Assembly (NCBI RefSeq): GCF_014805625.2
Contig: NW_023998464.1
Span: 4,446,318 to 4,510,317, forward strand
Direction of reading: 5' to 3'
DNA from: Glossina fuscipes
Taxonomy: Eukaryota; Arthropoda; Insecta; Diptera; Glossinidae
DNA length: 64,000 bases
Position numbers and translations under genes: made by a program. Below the pieces are notes generated by a model. That model did not search any database, was not told where the DNA came from, and saw only the letters and a program-made list of their open reading frames with translations. This document shows, one piece after another, positions 11,975 through 31,143 of the stretch (positions are counted from its first letter, which is position 1; each line of letters opens with the position of its first letter).

Positions 11975-13120
11975 TTGTTAGAGTTTACCTGTCATGTTTT
12001 CAAGACTTTTTCTAGCGGCTCTCGCACAGATGTTATTTACACTGATTTAAGCAAAGCATTTGATATGGTTAACCATAGACTACTTATCTTTAAACTCCAA
12101 GCCTCTGGTTTCATACCCTACTTAGTGAAATGGATAAGCTCTTATCTGCACAATAAATCCTTCAGAGTTTTGTTTAACTTCATCACCTCGGATGAATTCC
12201 CCGTTACGTCTGGCGTACCTCAAGGAAGTCACTTAGGTCCTATTTTATTTAGTTTATACATTAACGATCTCCCATCGGTGGTTAATTCCAGCCAGATCTT
12301 AATATATGCTGATGATGTGAAACTGTTTTCTTCCTTCTCTGTTGAACCTCAATCACATCAGCTTCAAGGTGATTTGGATAATTTTGTTGCATGGTGTTCT
12401 TTGAATCTTCTGAAACTAAATCTGAGTAAATGTAAGAAGCTTTCATTCTCAAGAAGAAAGTCATTCATTACTCAGTATTTCATAGATTCGCATAAGTTGG
12501 AGGACGTCGATTCGATTACAGATTTAGGCGTTCTATTTGACCATAGGTTACGTTTTAACTTGCATATTGAGCTCTCGATTAGCAAAGCTAGGTCCGCGCT
12601 TGGTTTTATAAAAAGGTGGTCCAAGGAGCTTGATGATCCCTACATTACGAAGAGGCTGTACATGTGTTTGGTTAGACCCATACTCGAGTATGCCTCAGTT
12701 GTGTGGTCTCCTTCATATAGGTGCTACGTAGATTCAATTGAATCTGTTCAAAAGCAATTCTTGCTGTTTGCCCTTAGAAATTTGGGTTGGGATCCGATTG
12801 CCTCTCTTCGTCCGTATGAAAATAGGTTACTTCTGCTGTCCCTACCGTCTCTTGAGAAACGTAGATTTGTTCTTGGCGTTTCCTTTCTAATTAAAGTAAT
12901 AAATGGTGCTATTGACTCGCCTTCATTACTTGGTGAAATAAGCTTTAATGTCCCTAACCGCTTCTTGAGGCACTTTATCTTGGTTAACCTTAATCAGTGT
13001 AAATTTAATTATGAGCTGTTCAATCCGCTCAGAGTCGTTTGCAAGAACCTAAATGACGTCTACCACTTATTCTCGTTATCGGACTCTTTAAAGTCCATTA
13101 AAGCATTGCTTATTGCTTAA
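11975..13120 (+). CDS. LINE reverse transcriptase, palm to C-terminus (N-terminal truncated)
   Basis: A 381-codon open frame without stops encodes the catalytic part of a non-LTR reverse transcriptase. Motifs in order: YTDLSKAFD (first catalytic Asp), VTSGVPQGSHLGPILFSLYIN, IYADDVKLF (catalytic Asp pair), a SLNLLKLNLSKCK primer-grip region, LGVLFDHRL, then the thumb with RPILEYASVVWSP. The protein ends at 13120 with no RNase H domain. The fingers and endonuclease are missing because of an internal deletion just upstream, so the product could not act alone. The clean frame implies a young copy. The displayed 5' end is only the limit of the open frame and not a true start. Confidence 0.88.
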   Translation: MLEFTCHVFKTFSSGSRTDVIYTDLSKAFDMVNHRLLIFKLQASGFIPYLVKWISSYLHNKSFRVLFNFITSDEFPVTSGVPQGSHLGPILFSLYINDLPSVVNSSQILIYADDVKLFSSFSVEPQSHQLQGDLDNFVAWCSLNLLKLNLSKCKKLSFSRRKSFITQYFIDSHKLEDVDSITDLGVLFDHRLRFNLHIELSISKARSALGFIKRWSKELDDPYITKRLYMCLVRPILEYASVVWSPSYRCYVDSIESVQKQFLLFALRNLGWDPIASLRPYENRLLLLSLPSLEKRRFVLGVSFLIKVINGAIDSPSLLGEISFNVPNRFLRHFILVNLNQCKFNYELFNPLRVVCKNLNDVYHLFSLSDSLKSIKALLIA

Positions 13121-13440
13121 TACGCGCGATTTAAACTAGCTTTTATCCTTAAAAAGTCGTTACGTTTCGAAAGTGAATTATTGTCAATTTATTATCGGTT
13201 GCCAGGCTTATGCATGTTTGCGATGGCTTAGGGGTTCATTTGCAATTTGGTCCTGTACCGGTTGTAAGTGTGCTCCTATGCTGATAGTGTACATGCTTTT
13301 TTTTCTTTTTCTTTTTTTTTTCTTCTTATTTGTTTTATTATGCTTATACTCAACTTTATTGTTAATTAATATTAGTTTTGCATTAAGAGCCTATTGAACT
13401 CGACTGTTATTTGTTTAGTTGAGTTTCTAGTATAAGTGGA

Positions 13441-13463
13441 ATAAAATAAATAAATAAATAAAT
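13441..13463 (+). repeat. LINE 3' tail, (TAAA)n
   Basis: ATAAAATAAATAAATAAATAA run closing the LINE copy, as expected for target-primed reverse transcription of an element with a simple-repeat tail. Confidence 0.85.
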
Positions 13464-13465
13464 TC

Positions 13466-15939
13466 TCAACGCTCCAACTCACAAAATTGGCCCCATCCTT
13501 TAGCGATGTGTATAAACAATTAATTATCAATAATATATAATTGTCAATTTAATGATGAAATATAATAAAACTGAGTTTAATACGTCTGGGATAGTACTGC
13601 GAACCGCGAAAGTAAATCGGCCATTGATTATGTACAGTGCTAGATATGTTTCATTTTCAAGTTTCGAGTTTTATTTGCTATATGTTTGCACAAAAGGGGC
13701 GAGAAGTACTTTCTCTTATGCTTAGAGTTAGTATTAGTTTCTTTTTTTTGTCTAGAATCGCATTTATGATAGAAAAAGGCTGCAATGAATGGAAAAGTAA
13801 GTTCTAAACAAAATTGCTTACCTACCAATAGCTGAACTAAGGCAAAAAATTTTAAATTTATGAAAGACAAGTAAATTAATTCCGTTTGTTGGCTTCTTAC
13901 TCTAGTAGTCTCATTAATATCCTTAAACCACTAAAGCTTGTAATCAATACCGAACCGTCAGTCTTTCCAAACATCATCACATCAATTATCGTTATCAGTG
14001 AAAAAGCGCAAAGGACCAACAAATAATAGGAAGTCATCACTGCACTGGGTATATAGCCAGCAGGCGTAATCTATTCTGGGAAAAAAATTAAAAGAAAAGG
14101 TAGGTCACATATTGTTGAGCAGTAAATTTTAAGCAGAACGCTTCGCGTGTTCATATCATAGTATTTGGCGCAATAAGAGGATCAGGATTCACGAAGAAGA
14201 ATTCTTATGAAACCGAGAAGGAATTTGCGATAGACTTCGAATCCACCCACGTTACCTGAAAATGTGTAAACACAATCTTTTTTATATTTGTGAACCATGT
14301 TGTTGAGAGATGAGTTGGTGTCTGCAAAGGTTAGCATTAAATTTATGTTTTAAAAATCTAAACCTCATTTTTCATTTCATTTGTCACGTCCGATGGCTCA
14401 CTTTAACGAAAGAGCGGAAGAGCTTTAAGGAAAATGGGAAAATTCTCAAAGTTTTTAGAGTATTTTACGGCATTTGCGTGTACTATGAAGTACGAGTAAG
14501 CGACGGAATAAGAACCGGCATCCGGAATAGAGAATTTGCATAATGCAAAAGTAAGGTTTGATTTGAAATTTATTTCAAGATACTGTACGTTCCTTGTAAC
14601 TTCTTGTGCTGTAAGAATAAATAGCTACAAAATTTAGAGTTTAAGTCTACAATGAAAATAATTAATGAAAATTGAGTTAACCTAATCCGAATCTTCATAT
14701 TCGAATTCACGTGGTCGTTCAACCTTCGCTCCTGATTTAGCTATGTTTTTTTATGTTGTTGATCACTCCGAAGGTACTGCCTAAGCACTAAGCACTCCAA
14801 ATTGTTACAACCCAGAGCCCTTTCAAAACTTTTTGTCCTTTCATCACAGGATGAACACCTCGGAAAGAATAATTGTTTTTGTTAATAGTCGTGCAATTAT
14901 CAATACTAAAAATAAAAATGCACTTGCTTTCGTTTCTTACTTGGAATGGCATACTCGGCCTCGCAATCTGTCACGAGTAATCTGTCAAATTAATGTGTAA
15001 TTACAAAATGTACCTAAAATTTCGCATTACGATTATACTTAAGGCTTTGTTCCACTTGTGGAAGATTTTTCTTACGATACTAGCCATAGCTGACTGCACT
15101 TCATTACTTACAACTCATTGGAATTTCGGATAATTCCATTTCACATAATATATCGAATTTCTTTTTTTTTCGTGTCATTAAAAATGGTTATAATTTCTTT
15201 GATTTTTATATATGAACTTCATATGGTTTTTATTAGTTCACTTCATTTCATTTTATCAAAAATTTTATACAATTACGTTTGTACGATTTTGTTATTGATT
15301 GTACCATATTGATTGTACCATATTGCTTGCTTGCAAACAAAGAAGCGTCAAATTTGCCCCTTATTTTCCCTTTAGTTTTTCGAAATAAATTTCGAATTTC
15401 GAATAAAACCCCATATAACTTACAACCAAATGATTTCGAGATAAGCCGTTCAAATGAGAGGTAGCTAACTAAAATCAGTCTCTTATTAATTATTGCTCTG
15501 TTATGCTTACTGGGTATTCTATGAAAAGATTCGGAGCACTCACTCGGATGTGGTTTTGTACATGCTTCTAGGATGACTAATACGCTAGGCTTCAACTCTT
15601 TGATTAATTTATTGACCTGTTGGTAATTTCATGAAGTGTCAACTGGACAATAAAAGGCTGTCATAGGCAGCGGTTGAAATGATGCTAATACTTGCAAATA
15701 TGGAAAATCAGGCTCTGCAATAAAACGCAAATATAGAATGAGAATAATAAAAGACAATCAGAGCTCTGCTTAAGCAGAAATCTTTTGAGAAACTTTGAAA
15801 AAACTAAAGCATACTTTTGGGATTAACTAATGTAACAGATATATGTAGGGTTTCTCAAACCAAAACCTATAAAACATTTTGTTTTAACGGGAGCGTACTA
15901 TTTCCATTGTTGACCAAGCTAACCTTCGTGTCAATGATA
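13466..15939. other. Intergenic DNA
   Basis: No coding exon recognised. A small direct duplication of about 17 bp (ATTGATTGTACCATATTG) occurs at about 15293-15327. The remaining open frames are short and low in complexity. Confidence 0.5.
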
Positions 15940-16130
15940 GATTATTAGCGTTGCGCATGCGCCGCATCGAACACGAGGAAGTACATAAAGTGAAATCTCT
16001 TTTTATTGCTTAAGCTTGTTTGTCCCTTCGAAATCTGCTTTTGCGTTGTTTCGTGCAATCTACAGGTCCCAACTTGTGAGATATTTTAATAAAATCAGTT
16101 AGGCTAACATGTTTTGGGCTTCAGATAGCA
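15940..16130 (+). repeat. Dispersed repeat family B, diverged copy
   Basis: Shares the layout CTTCGAAAT, GTGCAATCTACAGG and TTGTGAGATATTTTAATAAAAT with the copies at 22.7, 46.1 and 63.8 kb. Non-coding. Match is partial, so limits are approximate. Confidence 0.4.
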
Positions 16131-16680
16131 ATAAAGCTTGAAAAAATCGTCAAGTCAAATTAAATTTACATGTTCAATATGTCGTGATAAAAATCAATGA
16201 AAAATGGAATTCCAAATTTTAAATTGCAAGCATTCCTATTGGATGAATGGACGAATGAATGAAATGGAAAAATTTGTCGAACCGCTCTCACACAAACTCT
16301 TTTACAAACAATAAGAACACTTGGAAACGGAGTCGCACGGACACCGGTGACGTTAAACCAACTGGACGTTCGAAAGAGGTGCTTATACCGCAACAAAACA
16401 AACAAGTTTCGGATATTGTTCGCGATAATTGAAAAGTGAAGCTGTAAGGGATAGCTAAAAGTGGAGAAAGCTTTCCAAATAGGTAACACGTTTACTCACA
16501 GTGGGACAAAATGACTGTATCACACTTGCGCCGGACACGCTTTTACATAATATGTAGATTGTCCACTAACGCTATCAATTTTGAATATATGTCAGATGGT
16601 GGGCCTTTGAAGTCGGCGTGGTTTATGATAGAACAACACTTGTAGTTTCCAGCGGAGGGTGGTGGTGGTGTGGGACTTTG

Positions 16681-17470
16681 ATAACCCTTACGTTTCGAAA
16701 GGCGTTTACACAATTTTGGTAAGGCCTATCGTGTGGTCTCCCATTTACAATTACTGCATTGAGCACAAAAGGCTGGTTCTTGCAATACCGTTTTTACTGA
16801 AACTTTCTCAAGTTGATATTTCGTGATCTTTCGTGGTAGGCTTGATTTTATTCTCAAGCAATTCATCTCTTTTCATTTGTCACAGTGTACGAGTAATTGT
16901 GAACTGTTTTACCGTTTCCTTGTTCTTTGTGAACAATTTAAAGAGTTTTCTAATTTATTTTCGATGGACGACTCAAGCGATCACGTGAGGTCGGTCTTGC
17001 TTAATTTGTTTTATTAAGAAGACTCCCCAATTCAAAGTAATTCACCTTATCTTTAACTTCCGTAATTTCATTCTTTGCAATGTACCTACAAATGTTATTA
17101 TATAGTTTTGTCTAATTCTCCTTCTTCACATCCTGATAAGGAATGAATCACTCGTTTAACTATTTACTTGGCGTAACATCTAATTCTCACCACTTAAGTG
17201 ACGGGAGTAGCTTTACTTGTAAGTCCTAATTCATGATAAATATTTTACTTTTCGTTCATAACCATTTTGTTAATGGTATTGAATTAAACGCCGTGATCTA
17301 GTCTAAATTAGAGAATTATAGGAGTGACGGTCATTACATTTTAGATGCCTTAGTGTACTTTTTGGGTATATCAGTTTTTCTTTGCTCGGTTTCGCCCGAT
17401 GAAATCATATTTACTCTTAACTGTTTATCTTGCTAACGGTGTATTTAAATACGTAAATAAATAAAAAGAT
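16681..17470 (+). mobile_element. Jockey/CR1-like LINE fragment, copy 3 (decayed)
   Basis: At 16681-16770 DNA reading CCTTACGTTTCGAAAGGCG and TGTGGTCTCCC matches the thumb region of copy 1 (12636-12730). A 64-codon frame at 16823-17017 corresponds to the RT C-terminus, sharing the pattern RFLxHFIxxNLxQC, NYELF and VRSVLL. A (TAAA)n-like tail closes it at about 17453-17466. Several hundred bases between the two blocks are lost. It is a related subfamily rather than an identical element, and its frames are broken. Confidence 0.7.
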
Positions 17471-17988
17471 AAAACATAAGCACAACGTATCGAGCCGAAG
17501 CTCAAGTGTATCGAGAGTTGTGGCATCTGAGCCTCTCATTGAATGCGATCTAGGGCCTCTAAGGTCTTATTGTATATTCCACATCATCGCCGGTCATACA
17601 AAACATCTAAAATTTTTTTGGCACGAAGACAAACAAGCCAATCGCAAATCAATCCTTAAAATCGATGGAATTGCCCTGATCTCTATTTCATAAATATGCG
17701 CCACTTATTTTATTATTAAATGCAGAGAGCTACTCGCTTATCTGAAAGTTGACTTTCGTTCGCGACTAAACCGATAATTGATAAACGTTTTCGTCCTGAT
17801 CGCGGAAAACGTTTGCGTCAGTTTCGTCGTTGCAAAATCGAATGCCACGCCTATAAAAATTGTATAAAACTATTCAGGAGACGTACAAGGGGAGATAAAT
17901 GCTTATTTTTGATTTCTGATTCCTATTCTAACCACAGCAACTCAGTTGCCGTTGGCCGTAATAATAAATAAAAATAAAAACAAGTAAG
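17471..17988. other. Intergenic DNA
   Basis: No coding exon, RNA gene or recognisable repeat identified between the LINE tail and the next dispersed repeat. Confidence 0.5.
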
Positions 17989-18891
17989 AAAATTATATTT
18001 GAACTGAGAAGAAAAGAAGAAAATTTGATTTGATTAAAAGTGAAAGAAACAAATTTTCATACTATGTAATATTGGCTGAGCGCGGCTAATTTTTTCTATT
18101 TTCGGATTAAAAGTGGAAGTTTTTATGGCGCATGTGTTGTATAAGTAACAAGCAAAAAACGCGAAACGCGATGTTCGAACATTTTGTTGCGTAAGCGTGT
18201 GGGCGTTGCAGGCATGTCATTTAATCGGCTTGGGTCATTCCGTTTGGGTCTTTTGCAAGTTTGGTGTCGATATTTTAATTTTTGCGAACCATTGATACTA
18301 TGCGGTTGGATAGCCGGCTAGATGAACAGACGAGCTGATGGACATGTTTAGATGTATTCCGAATTTGAAACCGTTCAAGAATTAATATGCTTTATGAGGT
18401 TCTTGAAATTTCATTCGGTGTGCTACAAAATAAAAGAACCGAAAATACTTAAATATTGATACACTATAATATTGGGTAGACGTAATCAATTTTTTCCATT
18501 TTTGCACAGGCACTATAGCATCTGCCATCGAATATGCGTTTAAATTTTTGCACATTTATCTGTCGTAGTTTACGAGTAATGAGCAAACAACCAATTTTTG
18601 GTTGCTTTTGAAAAGCAGAGGGGTGGTAATGTAGACTTGTTCTCCGACCGATTTGGCTCATTTGCAATACCGGCCTTCGCCCAAGAACTTGTAATATTCT
18701 TGCCAAATTTGAAAGTTATAGCTTCATTTTTGCACCCAGGAGAACGTTTATAATAGACATTATACAGACGGACGGACGGACATGCTTAAGTTAATCCACA
18801 ATTTCAGTTTATGGTCTCGTAAGCGTCGTTTACTGCAAACGTTTTGATCTCTTGCCCCATCCCCTTTATCCTTCGCTGATGGGTATAAAAA
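17989..18891 (-). repeat. Dispersed repeat family A, near-full copy
   Basis: Non-coding element of about 0.9 kb. It starts with CAAGTAAGAAAATTATATTTG at about 17991 and ends with CGCTGATGGGTATAAAA at 18874-18890. Inside are two similar modules, each with a GACGGAC-type stretch (about 18330-18350 and 18765-18785) and each followed by a region ending ATTGGGTAGAC. It lies in the opposite orientation to the copy at 27.2-28.1 kb. Equivalent repeats are abundant in fly genomes. It gives no long open frame. Confidence 0.75.
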
Positions 18892-19473
18892 CACACAACC
18901 AAGGATTAATGAATAATTGAAATAGAAAGCTTTTCTAACATTTTCGACATTGCTACACAACTTTGCTAACATTTTGGATTCTCTGCACAATTTCATTCCT
19001 TAAAGAGAATTTAAGATTAATTCTTTGTTCAACAAACTTATCCATTTCGAAAATTCTCTGACAATAGTCTCCAGCTTTCACAAAAAATTTCAACCCATAA
19101 CGCAACAAACCGAACAACATGAAGTTTCTCCCAGATTTCAACGATCGAGGGGCACCGGCCTAATAAAAAAAGTTTAAATTTATACTTGTAGTTTTTTCAA
19201 ATAAATATTTCCCTTATTTATTGAACATAGTAACAGGTGCTTGCATGTATTATGAACAACGACGTCTATTGGTGAAAATGAAAAATGAATGCAAAGTATC
19301 AATGTATATATCGTTGATTTCGATGATTTTAACATTTGTCTATATAAGACAATGGTTTTCTGTTCAGTATTATTGAGTTATTCAGTGTATACAGACGCTA
19401 ATCATAGAACGCTCATAATCGCATTTTGGACTTTCGCTACTTTTATTGGTTGGTTTGGAGAAATCTGTTGCCT

Positions 19474-20180
19474 AAGCCTATTGCCGGTTTTGGTTTCGAG
19501 GATTTAAAAGTGACGATTTTGATCTCAATGGCAAACAACGGCCTGGAAGGCAATGGATTGCGGAACTTGTTGGATGAAAACCTGCTTCAAACACTTAAAT
19601 AACTTTTGAACAACTTAGCAGTTTATGAATGTTTCTAGGCGTTTACTCGCTATGGGAGAGACCCAGCAAGAGGGAAAATTCTATTTCAAACTATTTGAAC
19701 ATCGCGAATTCATTGCTTGCCACATAAGAAAAGAAGGGTTTTCTGTGGCGTATGGTGACTGGCTATGAAAAATGAGTCTACTATGACAATTACAAGTTCA
19801 AAATCATAGGTTCCTCCAGGAGAGCCATGCAGATCTATATAGTTTAAAGTGCATATGGTGAGGTCAGCAAGGTGTAGTTTATTTCGAGCTGTTATACCCG
19901 ATGAATCTCTTCCTGCAGATGTCTACCGATGTCAATTGAATTAACTGAACCAAGTATTGTTGCAAGAAGGATTAGCAATAGCGATTAACAGACGCAAAGT
20001 TGTTGTGTTGTAGCTTGAATGGGAAGTTTCGTCTCACGCGGTATTCTCGCCAGGCGCAGCGCCTTCCGATTACCATGCGTCCAGATCTATGTAGAAATAT
20101 GGAAAAATACTGTAGAAAATGATGGAAAATATTTTGATTAATATATATTGTGCCGATTTTTCTCAATAAATACCTTTTCA
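19474..20180 (+). pseudogene. Mariner-family transposase relic
   Basis: Decayed DD34D-type transposase. Near 19491-19560 the reading is RGFKSDDFDLNGKQRPGR, matching the FKSGDFDLEDKxRSGRP region after the N-terminal helix-turn-helix domain. Near 19735-19790 an AFLWRMVTGYEKW-like stretch matches the first catalytic motif VTGDEKW with Asp replaced by Tyr. Near 20025-20090 the reading WEVSSHAVFSPGAAPSDYH matches the third catalytic motif SPDLAPSDYH, whose Asp is kept. The HDNA motif is lost, and several stops and frameshifts separate the blocks. I could not find terminal inverted repeats. A dead copy. Confidence 0.72.
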
Positions 20181-22700
20181 AAGTGAAAAATATACGTGCA
20201 AGCTATGAATATTATTAACATGTTGTGATTTATTCATTATCTTTTGACCACTTTGGTAGATTGAATTTAAATAATAAAAGTACAAAAACCATTTCGTTTT
20301 TATTCAAGATACTGGTAAAGTGTCATAACATTAATAATAATAATATTGATTAAAAATACAAATATGTCGGTAATCAAATTCTTTTACAATAGGGACCGTT
20401 TATGAACGTAAAAAAGATATGTCACGCTAAGTCAATCATTAGCCGCCTTTAAGACTTTGTACGAAATCAAGAAACTAGATTTAAATGGATTAAAAGCATT
20501 ATAAGAAAAAAAAAAAGAAAAAATAAAAGAATTTAAAAAAACAGGAAATAAATCTGATAAAAACACTTTAACAATTGAGTTATACAAAAAAATACCTTAA
20601 GCATATCTCTGAAAGTAAGGCACAAACGCACTCACATCCATATACATATTAAGTGTAAACTTAAGTAAAAGATAAACAATACGTTAAAAAATATTGTAAT
20701 AGAAGCTGAACCGAAAATCTTCGATTGGCTAAAAGCTATTCTACAATATAACGGGGGTTCAGTTGTAATCGACTTTTTTATACTCTTTGTAACTCAATTG
20801 TAAGTGAATATGTTCTGTTTTTCTCCTCCCTTTTAAGTTATTATTGCTGAAAATACGAAGATACGAATTTATAATCGTTTGGATAAACGCGTACTTGCCA
20901 AATCTACAAATTATTTACAAAGTCTTGCAAAATCATGATCGCATGATCCTACGATATAATAGGTTAAGTTAATCATAGTTCAATATTATGGGTGAAAAAC
21001 TAACTGGACTACAACGACAAGGCCGCGTACTTATTGCATAACTGCAAAGCCCTCGAATGCATAAAAAATGCGATAAAACAAGAAATTGCACGCAATAAAA
21101 AAATATGAAATGTCACCTTCAAATCCCAACTTATGCGAGCGGGGAAAAACGCGTGTATACCACATGGAAAGCATGCCGCACGGTCGCATGTGCATAATAT
21201 ACTAATACGCTGAATCAGAATTTATATGTGCATCATTTATATGTCCGCTTTTCATTGGGTGCGAATCATTATCTACATATATATATATATAGATTGTGTA
21301 TATATTTGTATGCATACAACATATATATTTAATTGCCGTTCTCTTTGGAACAGCCGTAAGTAATATCCAGATTACAAACTAAGTAAAAGCTAATGTTTTC
21401 TGTTTTTAATAGGAATGGTTGGTCAGGAAATGTCGCAAATGTGTGGTGGCCAGAAATTAGTGGGGAAGTGGAGATAAGGATTGGGTATTAGCTGCGCCTA
21501 GTGGATGCATCCACAATCGGTAAGTGCTGTCACACGACACCGTGGTTCGAGGCAGTGAACAGACGTTCAGCATCAGGCAATGAGAGCTGAACGCGTCTAA
21601 CCTTAAGGAATAAAAGCTATAAAAATATTATTAGCTTCATAATTTATTGAATTGGGGAAGAAAGCCGCGAGCAAGAAAGGACGTGGGGGACATGTGTTCA
21701 ATGTTTAGCATCTCTCTAGTTCTATATTGACATCGATTTTGACCGATTCACGTGACGCATAACTCACATATATTGGAAAATGCAAGAACAAAAGTTTATG
21801 ATTTATGCGGATAGACATACAAAACGCTCTCGCCTTTACTTCAATCTCCAGGTTTTACTTGCATATTGTGTCTTCTAAAGCGACACTAATAAAGCGATGC
21901 TTGTGCGTGCACGACTATATCATATCGCACGTCATGTCAGCATAAACTTAACAATATAGAAGCTGCAATTGACTAAGCTGGCTGTGTCAGTATTGAAATT
22001 TATTAGCGGCGACATGCTATTCTGCAACTAATTCGCCATGACTTAACGATGCGGGCATAGCTCGACTAGATAGCTAAACATCGTCCTATTTCCTACGTAG
22101 TAGAACTATCTTAGTTTTCGTGCATTTACTTCAAGGAAAATTTTAATGAATGAAAAACTTTTACACCCTGTTCCTAAGAAGAAAAAATAATTTTAGGGTA
22201 TCTGTATACATCATATTTTTATAATTTATATAATTAATAATTCACGACAATTTCGTACGTAGGAGTATTGTTGAATTGAATATCAGTTAAAGATATTTCA
22301 ATCTTCAAATGAGTTTAGGCGACTTGGAACCAATTAACCTGGTTGTGTTTTAGGATTGGTGCTACGGTTGTCTTCTCTTGGTAACCTTGAATATCATTTT
22401 AATCTGAAGATTGGCCACGCGCGGATCCAAACATATTCGTTCAATTTTTCACGTTTCATTAAAAGAAACTATATTTAAGCTGCAAGCAATTAATTTCCAA
22501 AGTGACATTGTATACATACATATACTTCTCTGCCTAGCTCCGATTTCGACAACTTCAAGAAAATTTCTCTTTTCTTCTTCAAAAATCTTGAAGCTAAATG
22601 GAAAAAAACTCGGCTACTTCTTATAACCTACGTTACTTGTTCAACAATGGCATATTTAGTTCGTGCGATTAAATGCAACACCTAGAACGACTTGGCGTAG
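20181..22700. other. Intergenic DNA with one GC-richer patch
   Basis: Mostly AT-rich. The stretch at about 21410-21610 is clearly richer in G and C than its surroundings and contains GTGGTTCGAGGC, a Pol III B-box-like word, but no cloverleaf that I can fold. No coding exon recognised. Confidence 0.45.
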
Positions 22701-22719
22701 ACCCATCTGTTGTTATAAC

Positions 22720-22990
22720 GATCGAGTTAGAATCCGTGTCTGACTTTGCTATGGAAGTTTCCCGTTCTGTATCGATCTAAGCTGGTCTGTCAGCGTTGGT
22801 TTCCTCTGTGCAACCTACAGGCCACAATTTTTAAGTTATCTTGACGAAATTTGGTACAACCGGACGTGTTTTGCCGTAAGCACGAACACTGTTGAAAATA
22901 GTTCGGATCGGACACTTTTTACGACCACTTCCTATATAGCGCTTTTTTATAATGTGGTTGTATGGGTAAGTGTATGGCGAAGTAGGGTTT
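22720..22990 (+). repeat. Dispersed repeat family B
   Basis: Shares with the copies at 46.1 and 63.8 kb the core words ACGAAATTTGGTACA, GTTGAAAATAGTTCGGATCGG and ACCACTTCCTATAT. Non-coding, with approximate limits. Confidence 0.65.
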
Positions 22991-23935
22991 TTAATAATGA
23001 GCCGTGACACACTATAGTGTTTTTACTGGTTTTTCGATAATATTGCATTTAGATATACGTAACATTTTATGCTCATAATAAAATCAATAAACAAATTAGT
23101 TAAATTTTATTATAAAAATGCAAGAATATTAATTTAGATTAAAATCTCGATTGCATTAAACTAGCTGCTAACTACACATATAATGTCCCAATAAAATAAT
23201 AATCCTGATCATTCGTTAAGAGCGTAGAGAAATGGCTATAGAAGATTTCCTACTGATATCGTTGCTTGTGTGTGGTCGTGAAATATTTATTATATTTTTC
23301 TTTTGATGATATGCAAGTAGTTAAATATCTTTCACGGCATAAACTTTAGCCGCTTTTGAGATGGCAACATGAAATTAAACTCCTCGCATGCGTGCGCGAT
23401 ACCCATTTACTCTCAAGTGTTCAGAGAGCGCTGGTGGATTACTACATTTCACTACAACGATTTTCAAGTGTGCTTCACTTCAGTTCTACGATTTTGCTTG
23501 TTTTCTTGTTGTTCTTTTTCTCTTGCCAGTCTCCGTTCAAATCAATACGAGAGTACATAACTGTTGTCGCAACATTGTCAACGTCCAGTCCCAAAGATAC
23601 GAGCGAACCTTCAACACTCATAAATACACCATAGATTAAAGTGGCGGGCGAACCCTCTATAACAATTGCTGCATACGTAAATGCAGTCATTTCATAAAGT
23701 TTTTCTTAAAAATTTCGTGATATTCTCTGTTTCGCGTTTATATGTGCGCACGCATTTTGTGTTTATGAACAAAAGGTGTTGTGAATAATTAGGAGCTTGA
23801 AATAAACAAGTCTGACATATTAAAAATGTTGACTGTATAAGGAATCATATGAAAAAAAGAAAAATTATTTTATTTATATTTTAATACTTTAAACAACAAA
23901 AAGCAAAGATTACCTACTTTTTTTTCTGTTAAAAC
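22991..23935. other. Non-coding DNA upstream of the clip protease gene
   Basis: Three overlapping open frames of 63-92 codons at 23356-23639 share the same bases and have no recognised domain. I treat them as chance. The promoter of the clip protease is expected at the right end. Confidence 0.45.
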
Positions 23936-30831
<6,896 letters not shown>

Positions 30832-31143
30832 TTAAGAAAGGAGGGAAACATTAACGCAAACGTTTGACATGTGATGATATAAAATTTTAGTCTTAATTGT
30901 GACATTGTAATTAACAATAAAACTTCTTTTTCAATAACAAGAAGTTGATTTAAAAACACCTCCACGTACCGAACTTTTCATTATCTGTAATATTTTTGAG
31001 ATACATTAAACGAAAAAAATTGCAACCTGTACGAATCTCATTCATGTCATTCTTGACACGATTGCAAATTATAAGCAATGCAACTTTCGAGAACAGAAAA
31101 GGTGACACTAGAGCATAAATTGATATAAAATGACACAATATAT
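30832..31143. other. 3' UTR and spacer between protease gene and LTR element
   Basis: AATAAA at 30916-30921 is the likely polyadenylation signal, about 85 bases after the stop codon. The LTR element has inserted about 310 bases after the stop. ATAT at 31140-31143 is the expected 4-bp target site next to the LTR. Confidence 0.6.

Larger units (their letters stand above)
11496..13465 (+). mobile_element. Jockey/CR1-like LINE copy 1, internally deleted
   Basis: Non-LTR retrotransposon copy. At 11496-11640 the frame reads LLDLCFAN and then LPEDPYHPSI, the C-terminal end of an APE-type endonuclease. A coding gap and an internal deletion near 11960 follow: copy 2 (56.6-58.5 kb) has several hundred more bases of finger-domain RT here. 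The RT palm continues in a long frame to 13120, followed by a 3' UTR and a (TAAA)n tail at about 13441-13463. The absence of RNase H and the AAAT-rich tail suit Jockey or CR1 groups. The left end is cut by the N gap. Confidence 0.85.

Noticed and set aside
21480..21560. GTGGTTCGAGGC with a weak upstream A-box-like word
   Set aside because: The spacing and stems do not form a tRNA. A tRNA-derived SINE head is possible but not supported.
23356..23690. Four overlapping frames of 63-92 codons
   Set aside because: They occupy the same bases in different frames and strands with no domain or signal.
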